NCBI RefSeq assembly: GCF_016863175.1
Contig: NZ_BOOJ01000072.1
Span: 1-64,000, forward strand
Source: Paraplanobispora siamensis
GTDB lineage: Bacteria; Actinomycetota; Actinomycetes; Streptosporangiales; Streptosporangiaceae
Length of the DNA: 64,000 nucleotides
Direction of reading: 5' to 3'
The translations under genes were made by a program, and so were the position numbers. This document shows positions 9,174 to 18,266 of this stretch, piece after piece. How positions within the stretch are numbered: the stretch's first letter is position 1; every line of letters begins with the position of its first letter. The notes beneath the pieces are model-generated. The model saw nothing but the letters and a program-made list of their open reading frames with translations, ran no database searches and was not told the origin of the DNA.

Positions 9174-10427
9174 CTAGAGGACGTCCTTTCGGGCGGTCCG
9201 AATCGGATGATCAGGCCGGTCAGAGCGGGAACGACGGCCCGCCAGGGCGTAGGCCGCGCCGATTCCCAAGATCGCGAGCGGGAAGACCGTTCCAACGAGA
9301 AGGCCGGCGCGCAGGCCCGAGGCTCCGTCCGGCCCGGCGGTGACGGCCGCGTCGGCCACGGCGCCGGCCAGCCACGGCCCGGCCGCCGCCCCGGCGTCGC
9401 CGAACACCGCCAGCACCCCGAACATCGCGGCGCCGCCCATGGGGAAGCGGGCGGAGGTGAGGCTGAAGGTCCCCGGCCACATCAGGCTGACCGCCAGCCC
9501 GCACAGCGCGCAGCCGGCCAGGGCGAGCACCGGGTCGCCCGCCAGCGCGGCCAGCAGATAGCAGGCGGTCGCCAGCCCGGCGCAGGCGGTCAGCGCGGGC
9601 AGCAGGGGGATGTGCCGGCCCCACAGGCCGTAGACGATCCGGCCGATCCCCATCAGCACGGCGAACAGGCACGGACCGGCCAGGTCGCCCCAGACCTTGG
9701 ACACCCCCAGCCCCTGCTCGGCGAACAGCGACGACCACTGGGACATGGTCAGCTCCGAGGCGCCGGCGCACAGCATCAGCAGCAGCGCACCGGCGAAGGC
9801 CGGAGAGCGCAGCAGCGCCCGCAGCGGGGTGCGGTGCTCGTCGGGGACCGTCGGGGGCAGCGGCACCCGCGCGAAGACCACGAGGTTGGCCAGCGGCACC
9901 AGCGCCCACATCAGCGGCAGCACCTGCCAGGCGGACTCGCCCACGGCCGCCAGCACCAGCGTCGTGCCCAGCACCACGGCGACCTGGCCCCAGCAGTAGA
10001 AGGAGTGCAGCAGGCTCATCGTGGCGGCCCGGTGCTCCTGCGGGCTGGGCAGGGCGTCCACGACCGGGCTGACCAGGACCTCCAGCAGGCCCCCGCCGAT
10101 CCCGTAGACCACCACCGCCACCGCCAGGCCGGCGTACGGCGAGGGCGTCAGGGACGGCGCCGCCGCCAGCAGCACGAGCCCGGCGACGCTGAACAGGTGG
10201 GCCAGGACCAGGGGCACGCGGTAGCCCGTGCGGTCCACCACCTTGACCGCCACCAGATCGGTGATCAGCTGGGTGGCGAAGTTCAGCAGGATCAGGCGGC
10301 CGAGCATCTCGTACGGCACGTCGTAACGCGTCTGGAAGACGATGAACAGCAACGGCGCCAGGTTGTTCACGATCGCCTGGGTGACGTACCCGAGATAGCA
10401 GGCCCGGCGGGTGTGGTCGAAGGTCAT
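9174..10427 (-). CDS. MFS transporter
   Basis: A 417-residue protein with about 12 hydrophobic segments. Its N-terminal half carries the DRTGYRVP loop in the place of the MFS A-motif and a long PSPQEHRAATMSLLHSFYCW segment like that of the FucP/sugar-type MFS branch. GAAGAGAG lies just ahead of the ATG at 10427. It stands alone between the L,D-transpeptidase and the divergent caspase gene, so its substrate cannot be inferred. It shares direction with the transpeptidase gene but has 137 bp and a regulatory region between them, so it is probably a separate transcript. Confidence 0.85.
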   Translation of the reverse strand: MTFDHTRRACYLGYVTQAIVNNLAPLLFIVFQTRYDVPYEMLGRLILLNFATQLITDLVAVKVVDRTGYRVPLVLAHLFSVAGLVLLAAAPSLTPSPYAGLAVAVVVYGIGGGLLEVLVSPVVDALPSPQEHRAATMSLLHSFYCWGQVAVVLGTTLVLAAVGESAWQVLPLMWALVPLANLVVFARVPLPPTVPDEHRTPLRALLRSPAFAGALLLMLCAGASELTMSQWSSLFAEQGLGVSKVWGDLAGPCLFAVLMGIGRIVYGLWGRHIPLLPALTACAGLATACYLLAALAGDPVLALAGCALCGLAVSLMWPGTFSLTSARFPMGGAAMFGVLAVFGDAGAAAGPWLAGAVADAAVTAGPDGASGLRAGLLVGTVFPLAILGIGAAYALAGRRSRSDRPDHPIRTARKDVL

Positions 10428-10693
10428 GGACTCTCTTCAGGACGGGGGTACGGCAGGCCCGGCCGGCTCACACCACGCGCAGGTCGGGGCCGAGAGTACG
10501 GCAGAGCACCCTCCCCGCCCGCGGGCGCCCCCTCCTCTGCCGCCCCGGCCCCGTCGCGCGTGACCGCCGCGGGACCGGCCGGCGACCGTCAGTAGCGACC
10601 CCGTGATCGTCGGCGATATCCCTACGGGCGGCCGGGCCGCCGTCCGCGGACGACGGCCCGGCGGTGTCCCTTCGCACCGGGAGGTGACGGCTG

Positions 10694-13159
10694 GTGAACG
10701 AGGCAGTCCGGCTGCGGGTACGCGTCGTCGACGCCACTGCGGACCCCCGGGAAGTGGAGGAGGCCACCGCCAGGCTCAGGGACGAGTTGCTCGGCCTGGA
10801 CGTCGTGGTGAGCGCCGCCGAGACGGACGACGTACCCGACGGAGCAAGGGCCGTCCTGTCGTTCACCCTCGGCGGCCTGGTGATCGCGCTGGCCGGTACC
10901 GAGTTGCTGGCCTCGATCGTGAACGCCGTGGCCGCGTGGCTCAACCGCCATCAGCACCGTTCGGTGAAACTGGACATCGACGGCGACGTGCTGGAACTGA
11001 CCGGCATTCCGTCCAGTGAGCAACGCGAGCTCACCGACGTATGGCTGCGCCGCCGCAGCCGGCCTGACACGCCCGCCACGCCCGAACGGCGCCTGGCGCT
11101 GATCGTGGCCAACGACGAGTTCCGCGATCCGGGGCTCCGGCGGCTGCGGGCGCCCGCGCTGGACGCCGAGGCCCTGGCCCGGGTGCTGGGCGATGAGAAC
11201 ATCGGCGAGTTCGACGTGCGCACGATGCTCAACGAGCCCGCCGCCGTCGTCAACGAGGCCGTCGAGGACTTCTTCGCCGACCGCCACCCCGGCGATGTGC
11301 TGCTGCTGCACTTCTCCGGCCACGGGGTCAAGGACGACAACGGCGAACTGTACTTCGCCACGCCCGACACCAAGCTCAACAGGCTCGGCGCCACCGCCGT
11401 GTCCGCGGAGTTCGTCAACCGGCGGATGAGCCGTAGCCGCTGCCGGCGCATCGTGCTGCTGCTCGACTGCTGCTACGCGGGCGCCTTCGCACGCGGCGCA
11501 CTGCCCAGAGCGGGGGCGGACATCCATGTCGAGGAGCAGTTCGGCGGACGCGGGAGGGTCGTCATCACGGCCTCCAACGCCTTGGAGTACGCCTTCGACG
11601 GACCCGACCTCGCCGACGCCCAGGAGCCGCCCTCGCCTTCGGTGTTCACCAAAGCGCTGGTGGAAGGGCTGGAGACCGGCGAAGCCGATCGGGACCAGGA
11701 CGGCTACGTGGGCGTCCACGAGTTGTACGACTTCGTCTACGACAGGGTGCGGGCCGTCACGCCCAAGCAGACGCCGGGCAAGTGGACCTTCGACCTCGAG
11801 GGCGACCTGATCATCGCGCGGCGCGGCCGTCCCGTCGAACGGCCCGCGCCGCTGCCGACCGAACTGCAGGAGGCCGTGGACCACCCCATCGCCAGGATCA
11901 GAGCGAGCGCGGTCGACGAGCTTGAGCGGTTGCGGCGCAGCCGGCACGCCGGGCTCGCGCTGGCCGCCCGGCTGGCTCTGGAGGAGCTGGCCCATGACGA
12001 CAGCCGGTACGTCTCGGCGGCGGCGGCACGCGTCCTCGGCCTTTCCGCCGAGCCGCTCACGCCCTCCTCCGCGTCCTCCCCCGCGCCGTCCCCGGCGGTG
12101 ACCTCCCCTCCGGCCCCGCCCTCCGAGGTCGACGACGCTCCCGCGGCACCCGTCGCGCCGCGGGAGACGGTGCCCGATGACGACACCGGCGTCGCCCGGC
12201 CGGTTCCCGCGCTCCCGGCCGGGGACGAGGAGACCGGGAGCCCCGTACCGGCCGGCGGCGTCCCCGGCGTGCCGGGCCGGCCGCCATGGCTGATCATGGC
12301 GTTGCGGGGATCGGCTCTGACGGCGGGACTGCTGCTGATGCTCCGCTCGCCGTACGGCGATGCGTTCGCCGCTTTCCTCGGCAGGAATCTGGTGGCCGAC
12401 TACCTGATCTGGCTGTGGTTCCTGATCGCCGCGGCGCTGGGAGCCGGACTGCTGCCGGAAGGCCGCCCGCGCACTGTGAGTCTCGGCGCGGCCGCCGCTC
12501 TGGCCGCGTTGCACCTGGGGGTGTCCGCCCATCCCGAACTGGTGACCTTCCAGGGCACGCCGACGTTCACTCTGGTGGCCGGGCTGCTGATCCTGCTGGC
12601 CGTGTTCACCGAGACGGCCCTGGCCGAACCGGGGCGGATGCGGTGGAAAGGCGTGTCGGCCGCCGGCGGGGCGATCGTGCTCGCCATGATCGTCATCAAC
12701 CAGTGGTTCCCCCGCGACATCGGCGACGATCCCGGAGAGGAAACCGCCTGGCTGGTGGTGTTCGCGTCCGTCGTGCTCCTGCTGTGCTTCCTCGTGACAC
12801 GCGCGGTCCAGGCCTGGAGATCGGGTGCGGCACGGCCTCCGCTGATACTGAGCACGGCGGCCACGCTCCTGGTCGTCGCGGACGTAGGCGGCGTCTACCT
12901 CCAGGAGAGCGGCTCGAGCTACCCCCAGATGCCCGTCTATGTGCCCGCCCTGATGGTGCTGCTGCTCGTGACCGCCCAGGCGATCGAGGACCGGCCGGAA
13001 CTGCTGGCGGCGGTCCAGATCACCGTCATCGCGGGGCTGGTGCACAATCTGGCGATGGTCGAGACGGGGCCGGTGTTCGCGGTGGTGCAGTTCGTCGCAG
13101 CGGGGTGCGCCGGAGCGGCCCTGTACCTGAGGAGCGGACGCGTGGGGGCCGGGAGGTAG
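10694..13159 (+). CDS. EACC1-caspase (C14) protein with C-terminal membrane domain
   Basis: An 821-residue multidomain protein. Residues 1-125 match the effector-associated constant component EACC1 pattern (central ALAGTELLASIVNAVAAWL hydrophobic helix, then a basic strand-rich end). Residues 132-380 form a caspase-like peptidase with His210 in FSGHGVKDD and Cys260 in LLDCCYAG, both catalytic positions intact. Residues 395-460 look like two HEAT-type helical repeats. A long Pro/Ser/Ala linker (about 460-530) follows, and then about eight membrane segments to the C terminus. The EACC1-effector arrangement is known from predicted bacterial conflict systems, where EACC1 couples an effector to a trigger. 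Here no trigger partner is adjacent; the protein may be a self-contained, membrane-tethered cell-death protease. Start is GTG 10694, with GGGAGGTGA upstream. Confidence 0.8.
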   Translation: MNEAVRLRVRVVDATADPREVEEATARLRDELLGLDVVVSAAETDDVPDGARAVLSFTLGGLVIALAGTELLASIVNAVAAWLNRHQHRSVKLDIDGDVLELTGIPSSEQRELTDVWLRRRSRPDTPATPERRLALIVANDEFRDPGLRRLRAPALDAEALARVLGDENIGEFDVRTMLNEPAAVVNEAVEDFFADRHPGDVLLLHFSGHGVKDDNGELYFATPDTKLNRLGATAVSAEFVNRRMSRSRCRRIVLLLDCCYAGAFARGALPRAGADIHVEEQFGGRGRVVITASNALEYAFDGPDLADAQEPPSPSVFTKALVEGLETGEADRDQDGYVGVHELYDFVYDRVRAVTPKQTPGKWTFDLEGDLIIARRGRPVERPAPLPTELQEAVDHPIARIRASAVDELERLRRSRHAGLALAARLALEELAHDDSRYVSAAAARVLGLSAEPLTPSSASSPAPSPAVTSPPAPPSEVDDAPAAPVAPRETVPDDDTGVARPVPALPAGDEETGSPVPAGGVPGVPGRPPWLIMALRGSALTAGLLLMLRSPYGDAFAAFLGRNLVADYLIWLWFLIAAALGAGLLPEGRPRTVSLGAAAALAALHLGVSAHPELVTFQGTPTFTLVAGLLILLAVFTETALAEPGRMRWKGVSAAGGAIVLAMIVINQWFPRDIGDDPGEETAWLVVFASVVLLLCFLVTRAVQAWRSGAARPPLILSTAATLLVVADVGGVYLQESGSSYPQMPVYVPALMVLLLVTAQAIEDRPELLAAVQITVIAGLVHNLAMVETGPVFAVVQFVAAGCAGAALYLRSGRVGAGR

Positions 13160-13253
13160 CCGGGGACATCCGGTCCGGCACCGCCCGGAGCCGGCCGTAC
13201 GGCCCCGGGATCGTGCGGCGCCCGCCGAAACATTCGCCCCCGATGATGGGGGC

Positions 13254-13970
13254 ATGACGGTCACCTCACGCGTTCCCCTCGCCGACCTCGCCGCCCTGCT
13301 GGCCGACGGCACCCGGGCGCGGTTCTGCCTGGCGCTGCTGGACGGGCGCGCCTGGACGGCCGGGGAGCTGGCCCGCCACGCCGGGGTCGCGGCCTCCACC
13401 GCCAGCGAGCACCTGTCACTGCTGGTACGGGGCGGCATCCTCGCCGAGGAGCGCCAGGGACGGCACCGCTACGTGCGCCTGGCCGGGCCGCGGGTGGCCC
13501 AGCTCATCGAGGACCTGGCCGCCCACGCCGACCTGGCCGTGCCCGCCCCGCCCCCGCCGACGCTGCGGGCCGCCTCCTCGGCCAAGGCGATGGCCGCCGC
13601 CCGCACCTGCTACGACCACCTGGCCGGGCGCCTGGGCGTGGCCGTCACCGACGCGCTGACCGCCCGCGGCCTGCTGCGCCAGGACACCGGCTTCGCGCTC
13701 AGCGACGACGGGCTGGCCTGGTTCACGGCCGACCTCGGCGTACGGCTGGCGCCCCGCGGCAGGCGGCCGATGGCCAAGGCCTGCCTGGACTGGACCGAAC
13801 GCCGCCACCACCTGGCCGGCGTCGCCGGGGCCGTGCTGTGCGCGACCCTGCTGGAGCGCGGCTGGGTCACCCGGATCGGCACCGGCCGCGCGCTGCGCGT
13901 CACCCCTGTCGGCGCCCACGCCCTGGAGGACCTGCTCGGCATCGGGGGCGAGGCCGCGGCGGGAAGCTGA
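13254..13970 (+). CDS. ArsR-family winged-helix transcriptional regulator
   Basis: A 238-residue one-component regulator. The N-terminal winged helix is clear (LADGTRARFCLALLDGRAW, then ELARHAGVAASTASEHLSLL as the recognition region and a basic wing GRHRYVRLA). The C-terminal 140 residues have no metal-binding Cys/His cluster, so it is not a classical metal sensor; longer ArsR proteins of this kind occur widely in actinobacteria as unlinked regulators. It follows the caspase gene by 94 bp but likely has its own promoter. Its target is unknown. Confidence 0.85.
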   Translation: MTVTSRVPLADLAALLADGTRARFCLALLDGRAWTAGELARHAGVAASTASEHLSLLVRGGILAEERQGRHRYVRLAGPRVAQLIEDLAAHADLAVPAPPPPTLRAASSAKAMAAARTCYDHLAGRLGVAVTDALTARGLLRQDTGFALSDDGLAWFTADLGVRLAPRGRRPMAKACLDWTERRHHLAGVAGAVLCATLLERGWVTRIGTGRALRVTPVGAHALEDLLGIGGEAAAGS

Positions 13971-13988
13971 CCCGGGGGCCGTCCCGGG
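13971..13988. terminator. short hairpin between convergent genes
   Basis: CCCGGG/CCCGGG arms with a 6-base loop lie between the stops of the ArsR gene and the DUF2278 gene. No T-tract follows. It may act as a weak bidirectional terminator. Confidence 0.4.
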
Positions 13989-13995
13989 CTGCCGG

Positions 13996-14655
13996 TCACA
14001 CGGGATGGCCGCCGGCGTCGGTGCGGTCGGCCTGGGTGGAGAACTTGGAGATGAAGACGTCGAAGCGGCCGTCGGGCCGCTCGCACAGCGTGCCGCCGTC
14101 CTGCCAGATGCCGTTCTCCTCCCACCACTGGCTGCCGGCCGGATCGCCCTGGTTCTGGTGGATGTTGTGCATCCCGAGGCCGCTGGTGAACGGCTCGCCG
14201 AAGACGAGGATCCGCCGCCCCGCCACGAGCATGGGCTCCAGGGCCTGCGCGGCCTGCAGGTTCGAGCCCGCGGTCCAGGAGCGGCCCGTCCCGGCCAGGC
14301 CGAGCAGCCACCGCAGCCAGGCGGGCGGCCGCCGCACGAACACGCACCCCGCGGCGCCGGCCAGGGCCGGGTGACGCTGGTAGTCCAGGGCGCCCGAGCC
14401 GGGCAGGCGGGTCAGGTCGTGATAGCCGGGCGCCAGCGCGGCCGCCGGGGCCAGCGCGGAGGCGTCCAGGGTGAACGCCTTCCACTGGACGCCCGTCTGG
14501 GACTGCTTGCTGTCGACGTCGATCGCGCAGCGGTACGACCCGGCGGGCGCGCCCACCTCGAGGTTGACGTGGAACCAGCGCCCCTGGGTGTCGGGCTGGT
14601 CGCGGTGGTGGCGGTTCAGCGTTCCCACGAGCACGCCGTACCGGTCAAGAGGCAT
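13996..14655 (-). CDS. DUF2278 (YukJ-like) protein
   Basis: A 219-residue protein matching the DUF2278/YukJ family from end to end: the N-terminal MPLDRYGVLVGTL, a beta-rich middle with WFHVNLEV, and the diagnostic GMHNIHQNQGD near the C terminus followed by WWEENGIWQDGG. The function of the family is unknown. No signal peptide or membrane segment is visible. It lies 87 bp downstream of recD2 in the same direction and may be co-transcribed with it, though no close coupling is seen. No strong ribosome binding site precedes the ATG. Confidence 0.85.
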   Translation of the reverse strand: MPLDRYGVLVGTLNRHHRDQPDTQGRWFHVNLEVGAPAGSYRCAIDVDSKQSQTGVQWKAFTLDASALAPAAALAPGYHDLTRLPGSGALDYQRHPALAGAAGCVFVRRPPAWLRWLLGLAGTGRSWTAGSNLQAAQALEPMLVAGRRILVFGEPFTSGLGMHNIHQNQGDPAGSQWWEENGIWQDGGTLCERPDGRFDVFISKFSTQADRTDAGGHPV

Positions 14656-14742
14656 GGACGGGAGTCAACCAGCTCGCCCCGGGCCGGACAACGTCCCCCG
14701 CCGGGCCCGCCGCGATCCGGGCGGCGGACAGGCGAGCGCAGG

Positions 14743-16974
14743 TCAGGCCCTGCCCGCACCCTGGCGCAGGCGGTGGGTCAGGCTGGTGTGGCGGCGGCCG
14801 GCGCCGCGGGTGCGCACCGCCTGGGCCAGCGCGCGGCGCGAGCCGATGATGACGACGAGCTTCTTGGCCCGGGTGATGGCGGTGTAGAGCAGGTTGCGCT
14901 GCAGCATCATCCAGGCGCTGGTGGCCAGCGGGATCACCACCGCGGGGTATTCGCTGCCCTGGGATCGGTGGATCGACACCGCGTAGGCGTGGGCCAGCTC
15001 GTCGAGCTCGTCGAAGGAGTATTCGACGTCCTCGTCCTCGTCGGTGCGCACGATCAGCTTGTGGTCGTCGGGCTTGACGTCGACGACCATGCCGACGGTG
15101 CCGTTGAACACCCCGGCGGCGCCCTTGTCGTAGTTGTTGCGCAGCTGGGTCACCTTGTCGCCGACCCGGAACACCCGCCCGCCGTAGCGGCGCTCGGGCA
15201 TGCCCTCGCGGGAGGGCGTCAGCGCCTCCTGCAGGACGGTGTTGAGGTTGCCCGCCCCGGCCGCGCCGCGGTGCATCGGCGCCAGCACCTGCACGTCGCG
15301 GCGGGAGTTGAGCCCGAACTTGCGGGGGATGCGGTTGGCGACCACGTCGACGGTCAGCGCCGCGATCTCCTCGGGCTCCTCGCAGGGGAACAGGAAGAAG
15401 TCCTTCATGCCCGCCAGCACCGGCGGCAGGCCGGTGTTGACCCGGTGCGCGTTGGTGACCACGCCCGACTCCTGGGCCTGGCGGAAGATGTGCGTCAGCC
15501 GGACCCGGGGGACCTCCTCCTCGGCGGCCAGCAGGTCGCGCAGGACCTCGCCCGCGCCCACCGACGGCAGCTGGTCGACGTCGCCCACGAACAACAGGTG
15601 GGTGCCCGGCGCCACGGCCTTGACCAGCTTGTTGGCCAGCAGCAGGTCCAGCATCGAGGCCTCGTCGACCACGACCAGGTCGGCGTCCAGCGGGTTGTCG
15701 CGGTCGAAGGTGGCGTCGCCCCCGGGGCGCAGCTGCAGCAGCCGGTGCACGGTGGTGGCCTCGTGGCCGGTCAGCTCCGCCAGCCGCTTGGCCGCCCGGC
15801 CGGTGGGCGCCGCCAGGATGACCTTGGCCTTCTTGGCGCGGGCCAGCGTGACGACGGAGCGCACGGTGAAACTCTTGCCGCAGCCGGGCCCGCCGGTCAG
15901 CACCGCGACCTTCTCGGTCAGCGCCAGCCGTACGGCCTGCGCCTGCTCGGCGGCCAGGTCGGCGCCGGTCTTGCCGCGCAGCCACTCCAGCGCCACGTCC
16001 CAGTCGACGCCCTGGAAGACGCCGAGGCGGTCGTGGGCGGAGGTCAGCAGGGCGCGCAGCGACCCGGCCAGCGACAGCTCCGCGCGGTGGAAGGGCACCA
16101 GGTAGATCGCGGGGATCGTGTTGTCCCCGGCCGGCAGCTCCTCGCGGACCACGCCCTCCTCGGCGACCAGCTCCTCCAGGCAGGAGGCCACCAGCTCGGC
16201 GGGCACCTGAAGGATCTTGACCGCGTCGGCGACCAGGTTGGGCGCCGGCAGATAGCAGTGGCCGTCGTCGGCGCCCTGCGACAGCGTGTAGCGCAGGCCC
16301 GCCTTGACCCGCTCGGGGCTGTCGTGCGGGATGCCGACGGCCTGGGCGATGGTGTCGGCGGTCTTGAAGCCGATGCCCCACACGTCGTCGGCCAGCCGGT
16401 AGGGCTCGTTCTTGACGATCGTGATGGAGGCGTCGCCGTACTGCTTGAAGATGCGCACCGCGATCGAGGTGGACACCCCGACGCCCTGGAGGAAGATCAT
16501 CACCTCTTTGATGATCTTCTGCTCCTCCCAGGCGACCCCGATCATCTTGGTCCGCTTCGGGCCCAGGCCGGGAACCTCGACCAGCCGCTCCGGGGCGGTC
16601 TCGATGATCTCCAGGGTGTCGGTGCCGAAATGGTCGACGATGCGCTCGGCCATCTTCGGCCCGATGCCCTTGATCAGCCCCGAGCCGAGATAGCGCTGGA
16701 TGCCCTGCACGGTCGCCGGCAGCACGGTGGTGTAGGACCACACCTCGAACTGCCTGCCGTAGCGCGGGTGCGATCCCCACCGGCCGGTCAGCCGCAGCGA
16801 CTCGCCGACCTGCGCTCCCAGCAGCGGCCCCACCACGGTCAGCAGCTCGGTGCCCGACCTCTCGGTGGCCACCCTGGCGATGGTGTAACCGGTCTCCTCG
16901 TTGGCGTAGGTGATGCGCTCGAGCACCGCCTCGAGCACGGTGCCGGGGGGACGCTGCGCCTCCGGAGTGGTCAT
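14743..16974 (-). CDS. recD2: RecD2-type ATP-dependent 5'-3' DNA helicase
   Basis: A superfamily 1B helicase acting in DNA repair. The N-terminal RecD2-specific region carries helix-hairpin-helix motifs (GIGPKMAERIVDHFG and VPGLGPKRTKMI). The motor follows, with Walker A GGPGCGKS ending at about residue 368, Walker B VVVDEASMLD, the FVGDVDQLPSV motif III and the C-terminal YAVSIHRSQGSEYP motif. At 743 aa it has the usual RecD2 length. ATG 16974 (MTTPEAQ) is preferred to the ATG at 17004, because the stretch between them reads as a promoter with -10 CACAAT seven bases before 16974, which would give a leaderless transcript. No RecB or RecC is nearby, as expected for RecD2. The divergent AlkZ-like gene hints at a repair neighbourhood. 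Confidence 0.93.
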   Translation of the reverse strand: MTTPEAQRPPGTVLEAVLERITYANEETGYTIARVATERSGTELLTVVGPLLGAQVGESLRLTGRWGSHPRYGRQFEVWSYTTVLPATVQGIQRYLGSGLIKGIGPKMAERIVDHFGTDTLEIIETAPERLVEVPGLGPKRTKMIGVAWEEQKIIKEVMIFLQGVGVSTSIAVRIFKQYGDASITIVKNEPYRLADDVWGIGFKTADTIAQAVGIPHDSPERVKAGLRYTLSQGADDGHCYLPAPNLVADAVKILQVPAELVASCLEELVAEEGVVREELPAGDNTIPAIYLVPFHRAELSLAGSLRALLTSAHDRLGVFQGVDWDVALEWLRGKTGADLAAEQAQAVRLALTEKVAVLTGGPGCGKSFTVRSVVTLARAKKAKVILAAPTGRAAKRLAELTGHEATTVHRLLQLRPGGDATFDRDNPLDADLVVVDEASMLDLLLANKLVKAVAPGTHLLFVGDVDQLPSVGAGEVLRDLLAAEEEVPRVRLTHIFRQAQESGVVTNAHRVNTGLPPVLAGMKDFFLFPCEEPEEIAALTVDVVANRIPRKFGLNSRRDVQVLAPMHRGAAGAGNLNTVLQEALTPSREGMPERRYGGRVFRVGDKVTQLRNNYDKGAAGVFNGTVGMVVDVKPDDHKLIVRTDEDEDVEYSFDELDELAHAYAVSIHRSQGSEYPAVVIPLATSAWMMLQRNLLYTAITRAKKLVVIIGSRRALAQAVRTRGAGRRHTSLTHRLRQGAGRA

Positions 16975-16981
16975 GGCGGGT

Positions 16982-17004
16982 ATTGTGCCGCACGCGCCCG
17001 ACAT
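16982..17004 (-). promoter_or_regulatory. possible PafBC-type damage-inducible, leaderless promoter of recD2
   Basis: On the minus strand ATGTCGGGC, 8 bases, CACAAT, then 7 bases to the ATG at 16974. This resembles the RecA-independent (PafBC) promoter TTGTCRGTG-N8-TANNNT with correct spacing, but the TG at the end of the upstream box and the first base of the -10 differ. Confidence 0.3.
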
Positions 17005-17034
17005 CCTCGAAAAATCCGGACGGGGTCCGCCTAT

Positions 17035-17053
17035 GCGGAACGGTCCTTTCCGC
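17035..17053. promoter_or_regulatory. inverted repeat in the recD2/AlkZ-like divergent region
   Basis: GCGGAA and TTCCGC arms with a 7-base spacer sit 23 bp before the AlkZ-like start. It could be an operator or a short 5' hairpin. The factor that would bind is unknown. Confidence 0.3.
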
Positions 17054-17075
17054 GTTGGGTGACACCGTTGGAGTC

Positions 17076-17119
17076 ATGAGCACTCCGCGCACCCTTGCCG
17101 CCATGAGCACTCCGCGCAC
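17076..17119. repeat. 17-bp duplication at a start codon
   Basis: ATGAGCACTCCGCGCAC occurs at 17076-17092 and 17103-17119 with period 27 bp (9 codons). It duplicates the start codon of the AlkZ-like gene; only the first ATG has a ribosome binding site. Confidence 0.9.
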
Positions 17120-18209
17120 TGTGACCACGACGGCGCTCAACCGCATCACGCTGGAGCGGCAGCTGCTGCTGCGGCGCAGCGACATGTCCGCCCTGGCGGC
17201 CGTCGAGCACCTGATCGGCCTGCAGGCCCAGTCCGGCAACGCCCCCTATCTCGGGCTGGCGGCCCGCCTGTCGGACTTCGCCCACGACGACCTGACGGCC
17301 CTGCTGTACGGCAGGCGGGCCCTGCGCTCCTCGGTGCTGCGCGGCACCCTGCACCTGGTCTCCGCCGCCGACTACCGGTGGCTGCGCCCCCTGGTGCAGC
17401 CCGTCCTGACGCGCGGGCGCCAGGCCGCCTTCGGAAAGGTCACCGCCGGGGTGGACCTGTCCGAGCTCGCCGCCGCGGCCCGGGACCTGCTGGCCGGCCG
17501 CACGCTCACCCGCCCGCAGCTGGGCCGGATGCTCGCCGAGCGCTGGCCCGGCGTCCCGCCCGAGGCCCTGGGCTGGTCGGCCCAGTGCGTGCTGCCGCTG
17601 GTGCACGTCCCGCCGCAGGGCACCTGGAACAGGGGCGGCGCCACCCCCTTCGCCCTGGCCGAGGAGTGGCTGGCAGAGGAGTGGCGGGACGGGCCGCCGG
17701 AGCAGGCCTCCGGACAGACGCCGCCGGTGGAGCGGATGATCCGCCGGTACCTGGCGGCCTTCGGCCCGGCCGGGGTCATGGACATGCAGGCCTGGTCGGG
17801 CCTGACCCGCCTGCGCGAGGTCGTGGCCGGCATGGACCTGCGGACCCTGCGCGGGGAGGACGGCCTCGAGCTGTTCGACCTGCCCGACGCCCCGCCCCCG
17901 CCCGACCCGGAGACGCCGGCTCCGGCGCGCTTCCTGCCGGAGTTCGACAACCTCATGGTCGCCTACGCCGACCGCACCCGGATCATGACCGACGAGTACC
18001 GCCGGCGCGTGTGCGTCGGCGCGATGGTCGCGCCGACCGTCCTGGTCGACGGCACCGTCCGGGGGACCTGGAAGCTCACCGGCGAACGCCTGAGCGTCCA
18101 GCCGTTCGAACCGCTCACCGCGCGGGCCAGGAGCGAGCTGAGCGAGGAGGCCGATCGCCTGCTCGCCTTCGCCGGCGCCCGGGACCTGGAGTTCCTGCCC
18201 GTCGCGTGA
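17076..18209 (+). CDS. AlkZ-like winged-helix DNA glycosylase family protein
   Basis: Matches the HTH_42/AlkZ family (winged helix DNA-binding domain-containing protein). The family includes the Streptomyces glycosylase AlkZ that unhooks interstrand cross-links, and the catalytic QxQ motif is present here as Gln50-Ala-Gln52 in LIGLQAQSG. Other family marks are LRGTLHLVSAADYRWL, FLPEFDNLMVAYADR and VDGTVRGTWKL near the C terminus. At 377 aa it has the expected length. GGAG lies 3 bases before the ATG at 17076. The first 17 bases of the gene (ATGAGCACTCCGCGCAC) are repeated at 17103, so the protein starts MSTPRTLAAMSTPRT. It is divergent from recD2. Whether it repairs DNA or protects a producer from its own genotoxin cannot be told; no such biosynthetic cluster is in view. 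Confidence 0.8.
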   Translation: MSTPRTLAAMSTPRTVTTTALNRITLERQLLLRRSDMSALAAVEHLIGLQAQSGNAPYLGLAARLSDFAHDDLTALLYGRRALRSSVLRGTLHLVSAADYRWLRPLVQPVLTRGRQAAFGKVTAGVDLSELAAAARDLLAGRTLTRPQLGRMLAERWPGVPPEALGWSAQCVLPLVHVPPQGTWNRGGATPFALAEEWLAEEWRDGPPEQASGQTPPVERMIRRYLAAFGPAGVMDMQAWSGLTRLREVVAGMDLRTLRGEDGLELFDLPDAPPPPDPETPAPARFLPEFDNLMVAYADRTRIMTDEYRRRVCVGAMVAPTVLVDGTVRGTWKLTGERLSVQPFEPLTARARSELSEEADRLLAFAGARDLEFLPVA

Positions 18210-18237
18210 GGCGGGCGAAGGGTCCGGGGCCGCGGGC

Positions 18238-18266
18238 GTCCGGCCGGACTCACCGTCCGGCCGGAC
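18238..18266. terminator. 12-bp perfect hairpin between convergent genes
   Basis: GTCCGGCCGGAC occurs twice, 5 bases apart (loop TCACC). Because the unit is self-complementary, the two copies form a perfect 12-bp stem. It lies between the AlkZ-like stop and the stop of the small secreted protein, and would serve both directions. Confidence 0.65.

Noticed and set aside
10622-13438. 938-codon minus-strand frame opposite the caspase gene
   Set aside because: No family motif and a His/Gln/Gly/Arg-rich shadow composition; the plus frame has intact caspase motifs.
13254-13970. ArsR gene as the trigger partner of the EACC1-caspase
   Set aside because: It is an ordinary transcription-factor fold without EACC1, TPR-S or ATPase parts, and 94 bp separate it from the caspase gene.
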